The notes under the pieces: generated by a model
The model's input: only the letters and a program-made list of their open reading frames with translations
Database searches by the model: none
What the model was told of the DNA's origin: nothing
Part shown: positions 9,281 through 22,091 of the stretch, in pieces
How positions within the stretch are numbered: position 1 is the first letter of the stretch
How the letters are laid out: the number at the start of each line of letters is the position of its first letter
Program-made: the position numbers and the translations under genes
Source: Skeletonema tropicum
Taxonomy: Eukaryota; Bacillariophyta; Thalassiosirophyceae; Thalassiosirales; Thalassiosiraceae
DNA length: 64,000 bases
Reading direction: 5' to 3'
NCBI GenBank assembly: GCA_037178625.1
Contig: CM074140.1
Location: forward strand, 2,046,001 to 2,110,000

Positions 9281-12200
9281 TTAACACTGCGCAGAAGGAA
9301 GGCGTGCGTAGAAGCGATGCGATGCTACAGTCTCGTAGCTGAGCTGAGAGGTCCAGTGTGAACTGGCCGGCAGTGCTTCATTCTACCAAATCGTATCCAT
9401 CAACATCAATACGCTCATAAGCAGCTTCTAGCAACCCATTATACTTTCACGCATTTTGTGACAAGATCATTAGCACCGCGCAGACGGTGGCGTGCGTAGA
9501 AGTGATGCTACAGTCTCGTAGCTGATCTGAGAGGTCCAGTGTGGGCTGGCCGGCAGTGCTTCATTCTACCAAATCGTTTCCATCGTCGATAATATGCTCA
9601 TGAGCAGCTTCTAGCAACCCATTATAGTCGGCGGCAAAACTAGAAAAGAGAACTAGCACCGCGCAAACGGCTGGCGTGCGTAGAAGCGATGCTACAGTCT
9701 CGTAGCTGATCTGAGAGGTCTAGTGTGGGCTGGCCGGCAGTGCTTCATTCTACCAAATCGTATCCATCGTCGTCAATTCGCGCATGAGGAGCTTCTTGTG
9801 GCTTATTACAGTAGGCTGTGATACGTTACAATCGTTTTAGCACTGCTCAGACAGTGGCGTGCGTAGAAGCGATGCTACTGATTCACAGCTGATCTGAGAG
9901 GTCCAGTGTGGGCTTGCCGGCATTGCGTCATTCTACCAAATCGTATCTATCGTCGTCAATACGCGCATGAGCAGCTTCTAGCAACCCATTAAAGTCGGAG
10001 GTGATACTTTGCAATCGATTAAGTACTGCTCAAACGGTGGCGTGCGTAGAAGCGATGCTACAGTCTCGTAGCTGACCTAAGTGGTCCATTGTGGGCTTGC
10101 CGGCAGTGCTTCATTCTATTAAATCGTATCCATCGTCGTCAATACGCGCATGAGGAGCTTCTATTGTCCCATTACAGTCGGCGGCAACATTAGACAAGAC
10201 TATTAGTGTTGCTCAGACGGTGGCGTGCTTAGAAAAAAGCGATGCTACCTTCTCGTAGCTGATCTGGACGGCTGGCGTGCTTAGAAGCGATGCTACTGAT
10301 TCACAGCTGATCTGAGAGGTCCAGTGTGGGCTGGCCGGCAGTGCTTCGTTGAAACAAATCGTATCTATCGTCGTCAATACGCTCATAAGCAGCTTCTAGC
10401 AACCTATTAGAGTTGGCGGTGATACGTTACAATCGTTTTTAGCACTGCTCAGACGGTGGCGTGCTTAGAAGCGATGCTACAGTCTCGTAGCTGAGCTGAG
10501 AGGTCCAGTGTGGGCTTGCCGGCAGTGCTTCATTCTATCAAATCGTATCCATCGTCGTCAATACGCGCATGAGGAGCTTCTATTGTCCCATTACAGTCGG
10601 CGGCAACATTAGACAAGACTATTAGTGTTGCTCAGACGGCTGGCGTGCTTAGAAAAAAGCGATGCTACCTTCTCGTAGCTGATCTGATAGGTCTAGTGTG
10701 GGCTTGCCGGCAGTGCTTCATTCTACCAAATCGTATCCATATTCGTCATTTCGCGCATGAGCTGCTTCTAGCAACCCATTATAGTCGGCGGTGATACGTT
10801 ACAATCGTATTTAGCACTGCTCAGACTGTGGCGTGCGTAGAAGTGATGCTACCTTCTCGTAGCTGATCTGAGAGGTCCAGTGTGGGCTTGCCGGCAGTGC
10901 TTCATTCTACCAAATCGTTTCCATCGTCGATAATATGCTCATGAGCAGCTTCTAGCAACCCATTATAGTCGGCGGCAAAACTAGAAAAGAGAACTAGCAC
11001 CGCGCAAACGGCTGGCGTGCTTAGAAGCGATGCTACAGTCTCGTAGCTGATCTGATAGGTCCAGTGTGGGCTTGCCGGCAGTGCTTCATTCTACCAAATC
11101 GTATCCATCGTCGTCATTTCGCGCATGAGGAGCTACTTGTGGCTTATTTCAGTAGGCAGTGATACGTTACAATCGTTTTTAGCACTGCTCAGACGGCTGG
11201 CGTGCGTAGAAGCGATGCTACTGATTCACAGCTGATCTGAGAGGTCCAGTGTGGGCTTGCCGGCAGTGCTTCATTCTACCAAATCGTATCTATCGTCGTC
11301 AATACGCGCATGAGCAGCTTCTAGCAACCCATTATAGTCGGAGGTGTTACTTTGCAATCGATTAAGTACTGCTCAAACGGCTGGCGTGCGTAGAAGCGAT
11401 GCTACAGTCTCGTAGCTGATCTGATAGGTCTAGTGTGGGCTTGCCGGCAGTGCTTCATTCTACCAAATCGTATCCATCGTCGTCAATACGCGCTTGAGGA
11501 GCTTCTTGTGGCTTATTACAGTAGGCTGTGATACGTTACAATCGTTTTTAGCACTGCTCAGACGGCTGGCGTGCTTAGAAGCGATGCTACTGATTCACAG
11601 CTGATCTGAGAGGTCCAGTGTGGGCTGGCCGGCAGTGCTTCGTTGAAACAAATCGTATCTATCGTCGTCAATACGCTCATAAGCAGCTTCTAGCAACCTA
11701 TTAGAGTTGGCGGTGATACGTTACAATCGTTTTTAGCACTGCTCAGACGGCTGGCGTGCTTAGAAGCGATGCTACAGTCTCGTAGCTGATCTGAGAGGTC
11801 CAGTGTGGGCTGGCCGGCAGTGCTTCATTCTACCAAATCGTATCCATCGTCCTCAATACGCGCATGAGGAGCTTCTATTGTCCCATTACAGTCGGCGGCA
11901 ACATTGGACAAGACTATTAGTGTTGCTCAGACGGCTTGCGTTCTTAGATAAAAGCGATGCTACCTTCTCGTAGCTGATCTGATAGGTCTAGTGTGGGCTT
12001 GCCGGCAGTGCTTCATTCTACCAAATCGTATCCATATTCGTCATTTCGCGCATGAGCTGCTTCTAGCAACCCATTATAGTCGGCGGTGATACGTTACAAT
12101 CGTTTTTAGCACTGCTCAGACGGTGGCGTGCGTAGAAGTGATGCTACCTTCTCGTAGCTGATCTGAGAGGTCCAGTGTGGGCTTGCCGGCAGTGCTTCAT

Positions 12201-15200
12201 TCTACCAAATCGTTTCCATCGTCGTCAATATGCTCATGAGCAGCTTCTAGCAACCCATTATAGTCGGCGGCAAAACTAGAAAAGAGAACTAGCACCGCGC
12301 AAACGGCTGGCGTGCGTAGAAGCGATGCTACAGTCTCGTAGCTGATCTGATAGGTCTAGTGTGGGCTTGCCGGCAGTGCTTCATTCTACCAAATCGTATC
12401 CATATTCGTCATTTCGCGCATGAGCTGCTTCTAGCAACCCATTATAGTCGGCGGTGATACGTTACAATCGTTTTTAGCACTGCTCAGACGGCTTGCGTGC
12501 GTAGAAGTGATGCTACCTTCTCGTAGCTGATCTGAGAGGTCCAGTGTGGGCTTGCCGGCAGTGCTTCATTCTACCAAATCGTTTCCATCGTCGTCAATAT
12601 GCTCATGAGCAGCTTCTAGCAATAGCAACCCATTACAGTCGGCGGCAAAACTAGACAAGAGAACTAGCACCGCGCAAACGGCTGGCGTGCGTAGAAGCGA
12701 TGCTACAGTCTCGTAGCTGATCTGATAGGTCTAGTGTGGGCTTGGGCTTGCCGGCAGTGCTTCATTCTACCAAATCGTATCCATCGTCGTCAATACGCGC
12801 TTGAGGAGCTTCTTGTGGCTTATTACAGTAGGCTGTGATACGTTACAATCGTTTTTAGCACTGCTCAGACGGCTGGCGTGCTTAGAAGCGATGCTACTGA
12901 TTCACAGCTGATCTGAGAGGTCCAGTGTGGGCTGGCCGGCAGTGCTTCGTTGAAACAAATCGTATCTATCGTCGTCAATACGCTCATAAGCAGCTTCTAG
13001 CAACCTATTAGAGTTGGCGGTGATACGTTACAATCGTTTTTAGCACTGCTCAGACGGCTGGCGTGCTTAGAAGCGATGCTACAGTCTCGTAGCTGATCTG
13101 AGAGGTCCAGTGTGGGCTGGCCGGCAGTGCTTCATTCTACCAAATCGTATCCATCGTCCTCAATACGCGCATGAGGAGCTTCTATTGTCCCATTACAGTC
13201 GGCGGCAACATTGGACAAGACTATTAGTGTTGCTCAGACGGCTTGCGTTCTTAGATAAAAGCGATGCTACCTTCTCGTAGCTGATCTGATAGGTCTAGTG
13301 TGGGCTTGCCGGCAGTGCTTCATTCTACCAAATCGTATCCATATTCGTCATTTCGCGCATGAGCTGCTTCTAGCAACCCATTATAGTCGGCGGTGATACG
13401 TTACAATCGTTTTTAGCACTGCTCAGACGGTGGCGTGCGTAGAAGTGATGCTACCTTCTCGTAGCTGATCTGAGAGGTCCAGTGTGGGCTTGCCGGCAGT
13501 GCTTCATTCTACCAAATCGTTTCCATCGTCGTCAATATGCTCATGAGCAGCTTCTAGCAACCCATTATAGTCGGCGGCAAAACTAGAAAAGAGAACTAGC
13601 ACCGCGCAAACGGCTGGCGTGCTTAGAAGCGATGCTACAGTCTCGTAGCTGATCTGATAGGTCTAGTGTGGGCTTGCCGGCAGTGCTTCATTCTACCAAA
13701 TCGTATCCATATTCGTCATTTCGCGCATGAGCTGCTTCTAGCAACCCATTATAGTCGGCGGTGATACGTTACAATCGTTTTTAGCACTGCTCAGACGGCT
13801 TGCGTGCGTAGAAGTGATGCTACCTTCTCGTAGCTGATCTGAGAGGTCCAGTGTGGGCTTGCCGGCAGTGCTTCATTCTACCAAATCGTTTCCATCGTCG
13901 TCAATATGCTCATGAGCAGCTTCTAGCAACCCATTACAGTCGGCGGCAAAACTAGACAAGAGAACTAGCACCGCGCAAACGGCTGGCGTGCGTAGAAGCG
14001 ATGCTACAGTCTCGTAGCTGATCTGATAGGTCTAGTGTGGGCTTGCCGGCAGTGCTTCATTCTACCAAATCGTATCCATCGTCGTCAATACGCGCTTGAG
14101 GAGCTTCTTGTGGCTTATTACAGTAGGCTGTGATACGTTACAATCGTTTTTAGCACTGCTCAGACGGCTGGCGTGCTTAGAAGCGATGCTACTGATTCAC
14201 AGCTGATCTGAGAGGTCCAGTGTGGGCTGGCCGGCAGTGCTTCGTTGAAACAAATCGTATCTATCGTCGTCAATACGCTCATAAGCAGCTTCTAGCAACC
14301 TATTAGAGTTGGCGGTGATACGTTACAATCGTTTTTAGCACTGCTCAGACGGCTGGCGTGCTTAGAAGCGATGCTACAGTCTCGTAGCTGATCTGAGAGG
14401 TCCAGTGTGGGCTGGCCGGCAGTGCTTCATTCTACCAAATCGTATCCATCGTCCTCAATACGCGCATGAGGAGCTTCTATTGTCCCATTACAGTCGGCGG
14501 CAACATTGGACAAGACTATTAGTGTTGCTCAGACGGCTTGCGTTCTTAGATAAAAGCGATGCTACCTTCTCGTAGCTGATCTGATAGGTCTAGTGTGGGC
14601 TTGCCGGCAGTGCTTCATTCTACCAAATCGTATCCATATTCGTCATTTCGCGCATGAGCTGCTTCTAGCAACCCATTATAGTCGGCGGTGATACGTTACA
14701 ATCGTTTTTTGCACTGCTCAGACGGTGGCGTGCGTAGAAGTGATGCTACCTTCTCGTAGCTGATCTGAGAGGTCCAGTGTGGGCTTGCCGGCAGTGCTTC
14801 ATTCTACCAAATCGTTTCCATCGTCGTCAATATGCTCATGAGCAGCTTCTAGCAACCCATTATAGTCGGCGGCAAAACTAGACAAGAGAACTAGCACCGC
14901 GCAAACGGCTGGCGTACGTAGAAGCGATGCTACAGTCTCGTAGCTGATCTGATAGGTCTAGTGTGGGCTTGCCGGCAGTGCTTCATTCTACCAAATCGTA
15001 TCCATATTCGTCATTTCGCGCATGAGCTGCTTCTAGCAACCCATTATAGTCGGCGGTGATACGTTACAATCGTTTTTAGCACTGCTCAGACGGCTTGCGT
15101 GCGTAGAAGTGATGCTACAGTCTCGTAGCTGATCTGAGAGGTCCAGTGTGGGCTTGCCGGCAGTGCTTCATTCTACCAAATCGTTTCCATCGTCGTCAAT

Positions 15201-18200
15201 ATGCTCATGAGCAGCTTCTAGCAACCCATTACAGTCGGCGGCAAAACTAGACAAGAGAACTAGCACCGCGCAAACGGCTGGAGTGCGTAGAAGCGATGCT
15301 ACAGTCTCGTAGCTGATCTGATAGGTCTAGTGTGGGCTTGCCGGCAGTGCTTCATTCTACCAAATCGTATCCATCGTCGTCAATACGCGCTTGAGGAGCT
15401 TCTTGTGGCTTATTACAGTAGGCTGTGATACGTTACAATCGTTTTTAGCACTGCTCAGACGGCTGGCGTGCTTAGAAGCGATGCTACTGATTCACAGCTG
15501 ATCTGAGAGGTCCAGTGTGGGCTGGCCGGCAGTGCTTCGTTGAAACAAATCGTATCTATCGTCGTCAATACGCTCATAAGCAGCTTCTAGCAACCTATTA
15601 GAGTTGGCGGTGATACGTTACAATCGTTTTTAGCACTGCTCAGACGGCTGGCGTGCTTAGAAGCGATGCTACAGTCTCGTAGCTGATCTGAGAGGTCCAG
15701 TGTGGGCTGGCCGGCAGTGCTTCATTCTACCAAATCGTATCCATCGTCCTCAATACGCGCATGAGGAGCTTCTATTGTCCCATTACAGTCGGCGGCAACA
15801 TTGGACAAGACTATTAGTGTTGCTCAGACGGCTTGCGTTCTTAGATAAAAGCGATGCTACCTTCTCGTAGCTGATCTGATAGGTCTAGTGTGGGCTTGCC
15901 GGCAGTGCTTCATTCTACCAAATCGTATCCATATTCGTCATTTCGCGCATGAGCTGCTTCTAGCAACCCATTATAGTCGGCGGTGATACGTTACAATCGT
16001 TTTTAGCACTGCTCAGACGGTGGCGTGCGTAGAAGTGATGCTACCTTCTCGTAGCTGATCTGAGAGGTCCAGTGTGGGCTTGCCGGCAGTGCTTCATTCT
16101 ACCAAATCGTTTCCATCGTCGTCAATATGCTCATGAGCAGCTTCTAGCAACCCATTATAGTCGGCGGCAAAACTAGAAAAGAGAACTAGCACCGCGCAAA
16201 CGGCTGGCGTGCGTAGAAGCGATGCTACAGTCTCGTAGCTGATCTGATAGGTCTAGTGTGGGCTTGCCGGCAGTGCTTCATTCTACCAAATCGTATCCAT
16301 ATTCGTCATTTCGCGCATGAGCTGCTTCTAGCAACCCATTATAGTCGGCGGTGATACGTTACAATCGTTTTTAGCACTGCTCAGACGGCTTGCGTGCGTA
16401 GAAGTGATGCTACAGTCTCGTAGCTGATCTGAGAGGTCCAGTGTGGGCTTGCCGGCAGTGCTTCATTCTACCAAATCGTTTCCATCGTCGTCAATATGCT
16501 CATGAGCAGCTTCTAGCAACCCATTACAGTCGGCGGCAAAACTAGACAAGAGAACTAGCACCGCGCAAACGGCTGGCGTGCGTAGAAGCGATGCTACAGT
16601 CTCGTAGCTGATCTGATAGGTCTAGTGTGGGCTTGCCGGCAGTGCTTCATTCTACCAAATCGTATCCATCGTCGTCAATACGCGCTTGAGGAGCTTCTTG
16701 TGGCTTATTACAGTAGGCTGTGATACGTTACAATCGTTTTTAGCACTGCTCAGACGGCTGGCGTGCTTAGAAGCGATGCTACTGATTCACAGCTGATCTG
16801 AGAGGTCCAGTGTGGGCTGGCCGGCAGTGCTTCGTTGAAACAAATCGTATCTATCGTCGTCAATACGCTCATAAGCAGCTTCTAGCAACCTATTAGAGTT
16901 GGCGGTGATACGTTACAATCGTTTTTAGCACTGCTCAGACGGTGGCGTGCTTAGAAGCGATGCTACAGTCTCGTAGCTGATCTGAGAGGTCCAGTGTGGG
17001 CTGGCCGGCAGTGCTTCATTCTACCAAATCGTATCCATCGTCCTCAATACGCGCATGAGGAGCTTCTATTGTCCCATTACAGTCGGCGGCAACATTGGAC
17101 AAGACTATTAGTGTTGCTCAGACGGCTTGCGTTCTTAGATAAAAGCGATGCTACCTTCTCGTAGCTGATCTGATAGGTCTAGTGTGGGCTTGCCGGCAGT
17201 GCTTCATTCTACCAAATCGTATCCATCGTCGTCATTTCGCGCATGAGCTGCTTCTAGCAACCCATTATAGTCGGCGGTGATACGTTACAATCGTTTTTTG
17301 CACTGCTCAGACGGTGGCGTGCGTAGAAGTGATGCTACCTTCTCGTAGCTGATCTGAGAGGTCCAGTGTGGGCTTGCCGGCAGTGCTTCATTCTACCAAA
17401 TCGTTTCCATCGTCGTCAATATGCTCATGAGCAGCTTCTAGCAACCCATTATAGTCGGCGGCAAAACTAGACAAGAGAACTAGCACCGCGCAAACGGCTG
17501 GCGTACGTAGAAGCGATGCTACAGTCTCGTAGCTGATCTGATAGGTCTAGTGTGGGCTTGCCGGCAGTGCTTCATTCTACCAAATCGTATCCATATTCGT
17601 CATTTCGCGCATGAGCTGCTTCTAGCAACCCATTATAGTCGGCGGTGATACGTTACAATCGTTTTTAGCACTGCTCAGACGGCTTGCGTGCGTAGAAGTG
17701 ATGCTACAGTCTCGTAGCTGATCTGAGAGGTCCAGTGTGGGCTTGCCGGCAGTGCTTCATTCTACCAAATCGTTTCCATCGTCGTCAATATGCTCATGAG
17801 CAGCTTCTAGCAACCCATTACAGTCGGCGGCAAAACTAGACAAGAGAACTAGCACCGCGCAAACGGCTGGCGTGCGTAGAAGCGATGCTACAGTCTCGTA
17901 GCTGATCTGATAGGTCTAGTGTGGGCTTGCCGGCAGTGCTTCATTCTACCAAATCGTATCCATCGTCGTCAATACGCGCTTGAGGAGCTTCTTGTGGCTT
18001 ATTACAGTAGGCTGTGATACGTTACAATCGTTTTTAGCACTGCTCAGACGGCTGGCGTGCTTAGAAGCGATGCTACTGATTCACAGCTGATCTGAGAGGT
18101 CCAGTGTGGGCTGGCCGGCAGTGCTTCGTTGAAACAAATCGTATCTATCGTCGTCAATACGCTCATAAGCAGCTTCTAGCAACCTATTAGAGTTGGCGGT

Positions 18201-19987
18201 GATACGTTACAATCGTTTTTAGCACTGCTCAGACGGCTGGCGTGCTTAGAAGCGATGCTACAGTCTCGTAGCTGATCTGAGAGGTCCAGTGTGGGCTGGC
18301 CGGCAGTGCTTCATTCTACCAAATCGTATCCATCGTCCTCAATACGCGCATGAGGAGCTTCTATTGTCCCATTACAGTCGGCGGCAACATTGGACAAGAC
18401 TATTAGTGTTGCTCAGACGGCTTGCGTTCTTAGATAAAAGCGATGCTACCTTCTCGTAGCTGATCTGATAGGTCTAGTGTGGGCTTGCCGACAGTGCTTC
18501 ATTCTACCAAATCGTATCCATATTCGTCATTTCGCGCATGAGCTGCTTCTAGCAACCCATTATAGTCGGCGGTGATACGTTACAATCGTTTTTAGCACTG
18601 CTCAGACGGTGGCGTGCGTAGAAGTGATGCTACCTTCTCGTAGCTGATCTGAGAGGTCCAGTGTGGGCTTGCCGGCAGTGCTTCATTCTACCAAATCGTT
18701 TCCATCGTCGTCAATATGCTCATGAGCAGCTTCTAGCAACCCATTATAGTCGGCGGCAAAACTAGAAAAGAGAACTAGCACCGCGCAAACGGCTGGCGTG
18801 CGTAGAAGCGATGCTACAGTCTCGTAGCTGATCTGATAGGTCTAGTGTGGGCTTGCCGGCAGTGCTTCATTCTACCAAATCGTATCCATATTCGTCATTT
18901 CGCGCATGAGCTGCTTCTAGCAACCCATTATAGTCGGCGGTGATACGTTACAATCGTTTTTAGCACTGCTCAGACGGCTTGCGTGCGTAGAAGTGATGCT
19001 ACAGTCTCGTAGCTGATCTGAGAGGTCCAGTGTGGGCTTGCCGGCAGTGCTTCATTCTACCAAATCGTTTCCATCGTCGTCAATATGCTCATGAGCAGCT
19101 TCTAGCAACCCATTACAGTCGGCGGCAAAACTAGAAAAGAGAACTAGCACCGCGCAAACGGCTGGCGTGCGTAGAAGCGATGCTACAGTCTCGTAGCTGA
19201 TCTGATAGGTCTAGTGTGGGCTTGCCGGCAGTGCTTCATTCTACCAAATCGTATCCATCGTCGTCAATACGCGCTTGAGGAGCTTCTTGTGGCTTATTAC
19301 AGTAGGCTGTGATACGTTACAATCGTTTTTAGCACTGCTCAGACGGCTTGCGTGCTTAGAAGCGATGCTACTGATTCACAGCTGATCTGAGAGGTCCAGT
19401 GTGGGCTGGCCGGCAGTGCTTCGTTGAAACAAATCGTATCTATCGTCGTCAATACGCTCATAAGCAGCTTCTAGCAACCTATTAGAGTTGGCGGTGATAC
19501 GTTACAATCGTTTTTAGCACTGCTCAGACGGCTGGCGTGCTTAGAAGCGATGCTACAGTCTCGTAGCTGATCTGAGAGGTCCAGTGTGGGCTGGCCGGCA
19601 GTGCTTCATTCTACCAAATCGTATCCATCGTCCTCAATACGCGCATGAGGAGCTTCTATTGTCCCATTACAGTCGGCGGCAACATTGGACAAGACTATTA
19701 GTGTTGCTCAGACGGCTTGCGTTCTTAGATAAAAGCGATGCTACCTTCTCGTAGCTGATCTGATAGGTCTAGTGTGGGCTTGCCGGCAGTGCTTCATTCT
19801 ACCAAATCGTATCCATATTCGTCATTTCGCGCATGAGCTGCTTCTAGCAACCCATTATAGTCGGCGGTGATACGTTACAATCGTTTTTAGCACTGCTCAG
19901 ACGGTGGCGTGCGTAGAAGTGATGCTACCTTCTCGTAGCTGATCTGAGAGGTCCAGTGTGGGCTTGCCGGCAGTGCTTCATTCTACA
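9281..19987. repeat. 10.7-kb satellite array of about 185-bp monomers
   Basis: About 58 head-to-tail copies of a roughly 185-bp monomer fill the whole interval with no gene and no long open frame on either strand. Each monomer carries a 'cg(g)(c)tggcgtgcKtagaagcgatgctac' start, a gtagctgatctga(g/t)aggtc core, tgtgggctKgccggcagtgcttc, and a variable tail (aatcgtNtccat...gcagcttctagcaaccc). The left 2.2 kb is more irregular. The right end stops abruptly inside a monomer (cattctac | aaagaag). Monomer length near that of a nucleosome is typical of centromeric or heterochromatic satellites, but no function is shown by the sequence itself. Confidence 0.97.
11560..19987. repeat. seven-monomer higher-order repeat (HOR), about 1295 bp
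   Basis: Within the array seven monomer variants recur in fixed order. A variant-specific string, cctcaatacgcgcatgagg, occurs at 11851, 13158, 14453, 15748, 17042, 18337 and 19632. Spacing is 1307, 1295, 1295, 1294, 1295 and 1295 bp; the first interval is longer because of two 6-bp insertions at about 12.6-12.75 kb. Monomers 2-3 and 4-5 of the unit resemble each other, so the unit itself contains a duplicated dimer. Copies look nearly identical by eye, while monomers within one unit differ clearly. Confidence 0.92.
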
Positions 19988-21091
19988 AAGAAGTTGATAA
20001 TTTTATGCTAGGTATGAGGAACTTATTCCAATATATAGTTCTTGTGGTAGTAATAAAGGTAAGATGATTGTGACTGCTATAGTGATAGAAGACGAGACCA
20101 CATTGAAGTATTGTCGGTCCTGTTCTAGCAAGTAGTACGATGTATTTATCGAGCCCACTACCTGTTGCATACGAAGCATACCTTATGCTCTACTCCCTAC
20201 ATTTCGCCTTCTACTACCAACATATTTCATTTTTGCATCACTCTAGTCAGATGCAGTTTACCCGTATGATAATCCCGAAATACCTACTTCAAGGGGAAAG
20301 AAGACTGCATAGGGAAGCATGAAAGATTTGGATCGCATGAAAGATATTATAAGGGAAGAAGAATACTATATCAATTAGCTGTAAGCTAAAGCGGTTCATA
20401 CTTTCTACCTGATTTTTGTGTCTTTCTATTGAAGATTAGTTCCGTGTTCAGCGGCTAGTCCTTTCAACATCCACGCGATCTAAAAATTACGTGGATAGTA
20501 CACTCTGTTTCAATGTCCATTCATCCTCCAATTTCCTGCCACCATAAATGAGATTTTGCTCATTACGAGGAATGTTTGTCTTTTCCTGGATAGCCCCCTA
20601 CCTTGACAATATCAACCGTATCAGTCGATCTCACCAATAAAGAGTACTTCCTGCCGTCTAGTCGTAGTCACAGGCCACATACTCTTTTTCAGCTTTTAGG
20701 TGGAATCACGGGTCAACCGTGACCAAAAGATCTTCCCTTTCCCGCGGTTTTTCTTCATTTGAAGAAAGCCGAAATTGATGAGGGATAACTCTTTCTGAGG
20801 TGGCTCAGCAACGACTCGCCGCGCTGCGCAGACTCCACGGTCACGGTCCGCGTCCACGGCATAATAGTTGTACTTATCATCTTCATAATATCAATCGACT
20901 ACACTGTTGGTATTGTAGGTAATTATCTCACTGACATGGAAAGTGGAGAGTAATTGTGTTAGATAGACGGCACAGCTTCATTGTTTTATACTAATACTCC
21001 TGTATTTAGATTTTCAGGAGCGAACGAGACAGTTTAGTGCATATCAATAAATACCACAACTAACACTACGAAAGGAGGTAAACTTCTTACA
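19988..21091. other. unique sequence between satellite and DnaJ gene
   Basis: No satellite copies and no supported gene. A 60-codon plus-strand frame at 20140-20322 has no motif. The last 150 bp is a plausible promoter/leader for the DnaJ gene (aaaggaggtaaac just before its ATG is coincidental in a eukaryote). Confidence 0.45.
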
Positions 21092-21886
21092 ATGTCAGCA
21101 CCCCTAAATCAATTCAGCAAGGACCTCTACAAACTCCTCAAGCTACCACGCACCGCTACACAATCTGAAATCAAACAATCTTATCGAAAAATCGCGCTCA
21201 AACTGCACCCCGATCGACATGACGGTTGTGATATCAAAACTGCCGAATTTAAGGAGGTCAGTGAGGCATACCGAATACTATCCGACTTCACCAAACGAAA
21301 CGAGTATGATCGATGGTTAGATGGAGTTTCCCTCGATAGCGATGGTCGGATCCGTCGAAAGGGTACAAGTAGAGCTGCACAACGCAATCCATTTTATCGA
21401 AAGGTGTATAGTCCAGCTGCTCCACCGGGGATGAAGACATTTGATAGACAGCGACACTACGATATGCATTATGGCGATGGAATGATGAATAAGGAGATTG
21501 AAAGGGCACGGAAGCGTGCTGAGGCGGCTTCTCCACGAAAGAGTGGATATTCATATCAATCTCCATTGGGATCGGGGTTTAGTTTCGATAAGGGAAGGCC
21601 ACTGAATGAACAAATGAATCCATATTCAAGGAGAGGATCGAAACAACATGATCATATTAACAATACTGGGGGCTATAGAATAGAATATGAAGAGTCATAC
21701 ATGGAGATGAACATTGGTGGTAATTTTTCCGAGGCTAGAAAGGTCATGTCATCGAAAGAGCATGTTGTCGAGAGGATGAATGATAGAAGGAAGAATCGAG
21801 AGAGAGAAAGGGGTGATCCGAATCCATACCAGGAGAGGAGAAGACGGATACAAAATGGTGAAGAGTCAGGATGTGTTATCATGTAA
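21092..21886 (+). CDS. J-domain (DnaJ/Hsp40) protein with C-terminal CaaX box
   Basis: Single exon, 264 residues. Residues about 9-77 form a J domain (DLYKLLKLPRTATQSEIKQSYRKIALKLHPDRH) with the HPD tripeptide at 39-41 that stimulates Hsp70 ATPase. The following helix ends in KRNEYDRWLDG. There is no G/F-rich or zinc-finger region, so it is a type III (class C) J protein. The remainder is Arg/Lys/Tyr-rich and probably disordered. The protein ends ...GCVIM; CVIM matches a CaaX box of the farnesylated type (X = Met), which predicts membrane attachment. Prenylation is inference. It is convergent with the LHC gene, 205 bp apart. Confidence 0.86.
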   Translation: MSAPLNQFSKDLYKLLKLPRTATQSEIKQSYRKIALKLHPDRHDGCDIKTAEFKEVSEAYRILSDFTKRNEYDRWLDGVSLDSDGRIRRKGTSRAAQRNPFYRKVYSPAAPPGMKTFDRQRHYDMHYGDGMMNKEIERARKRAEAASPRKSGYSYQSPLGSGFSFDKGRPLNEQMNPYSRRGSKQHDHINNTGGYRIEYEESYMEMNIGGNFSEARKVMSSKEHVVERMNDRRKNRERERGDPNPYQERRRRIQNGEESGCVIM

Positions 21887-22091
21887 GAGTTATGGCATGT
21901 CGATCAAATGATCTTAATGGCGTTTCAACTCAAAAAGGACGACCTGATCGACGGGATGAAAACTGCTAACACTAACAGTATATGTAAAGGAGATGCTGAT
22001 CACAATTCTGCGCACCTAAACGTTTTTACTGCGCTAATTTCTTGCATAGACAACCTAATCAAAGAGACACACACCTAAATAATCCTATTAT

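Noticed and set aside
9281..19987. CRISPR array or rDNA spacer repeats
   Set aside because: Monomers are about 185 bp with no short repeat/unique spacer pattern, and no rRNA sequence lies nearby.
9281..19987. Hammerhead ribozyme in the satellite monomer
   Set aside because: gtagctgatctgagagg looks superficially similar to CTGATGA, but the CTGATGA and GAAA core blocks are not present in the right arrangement.
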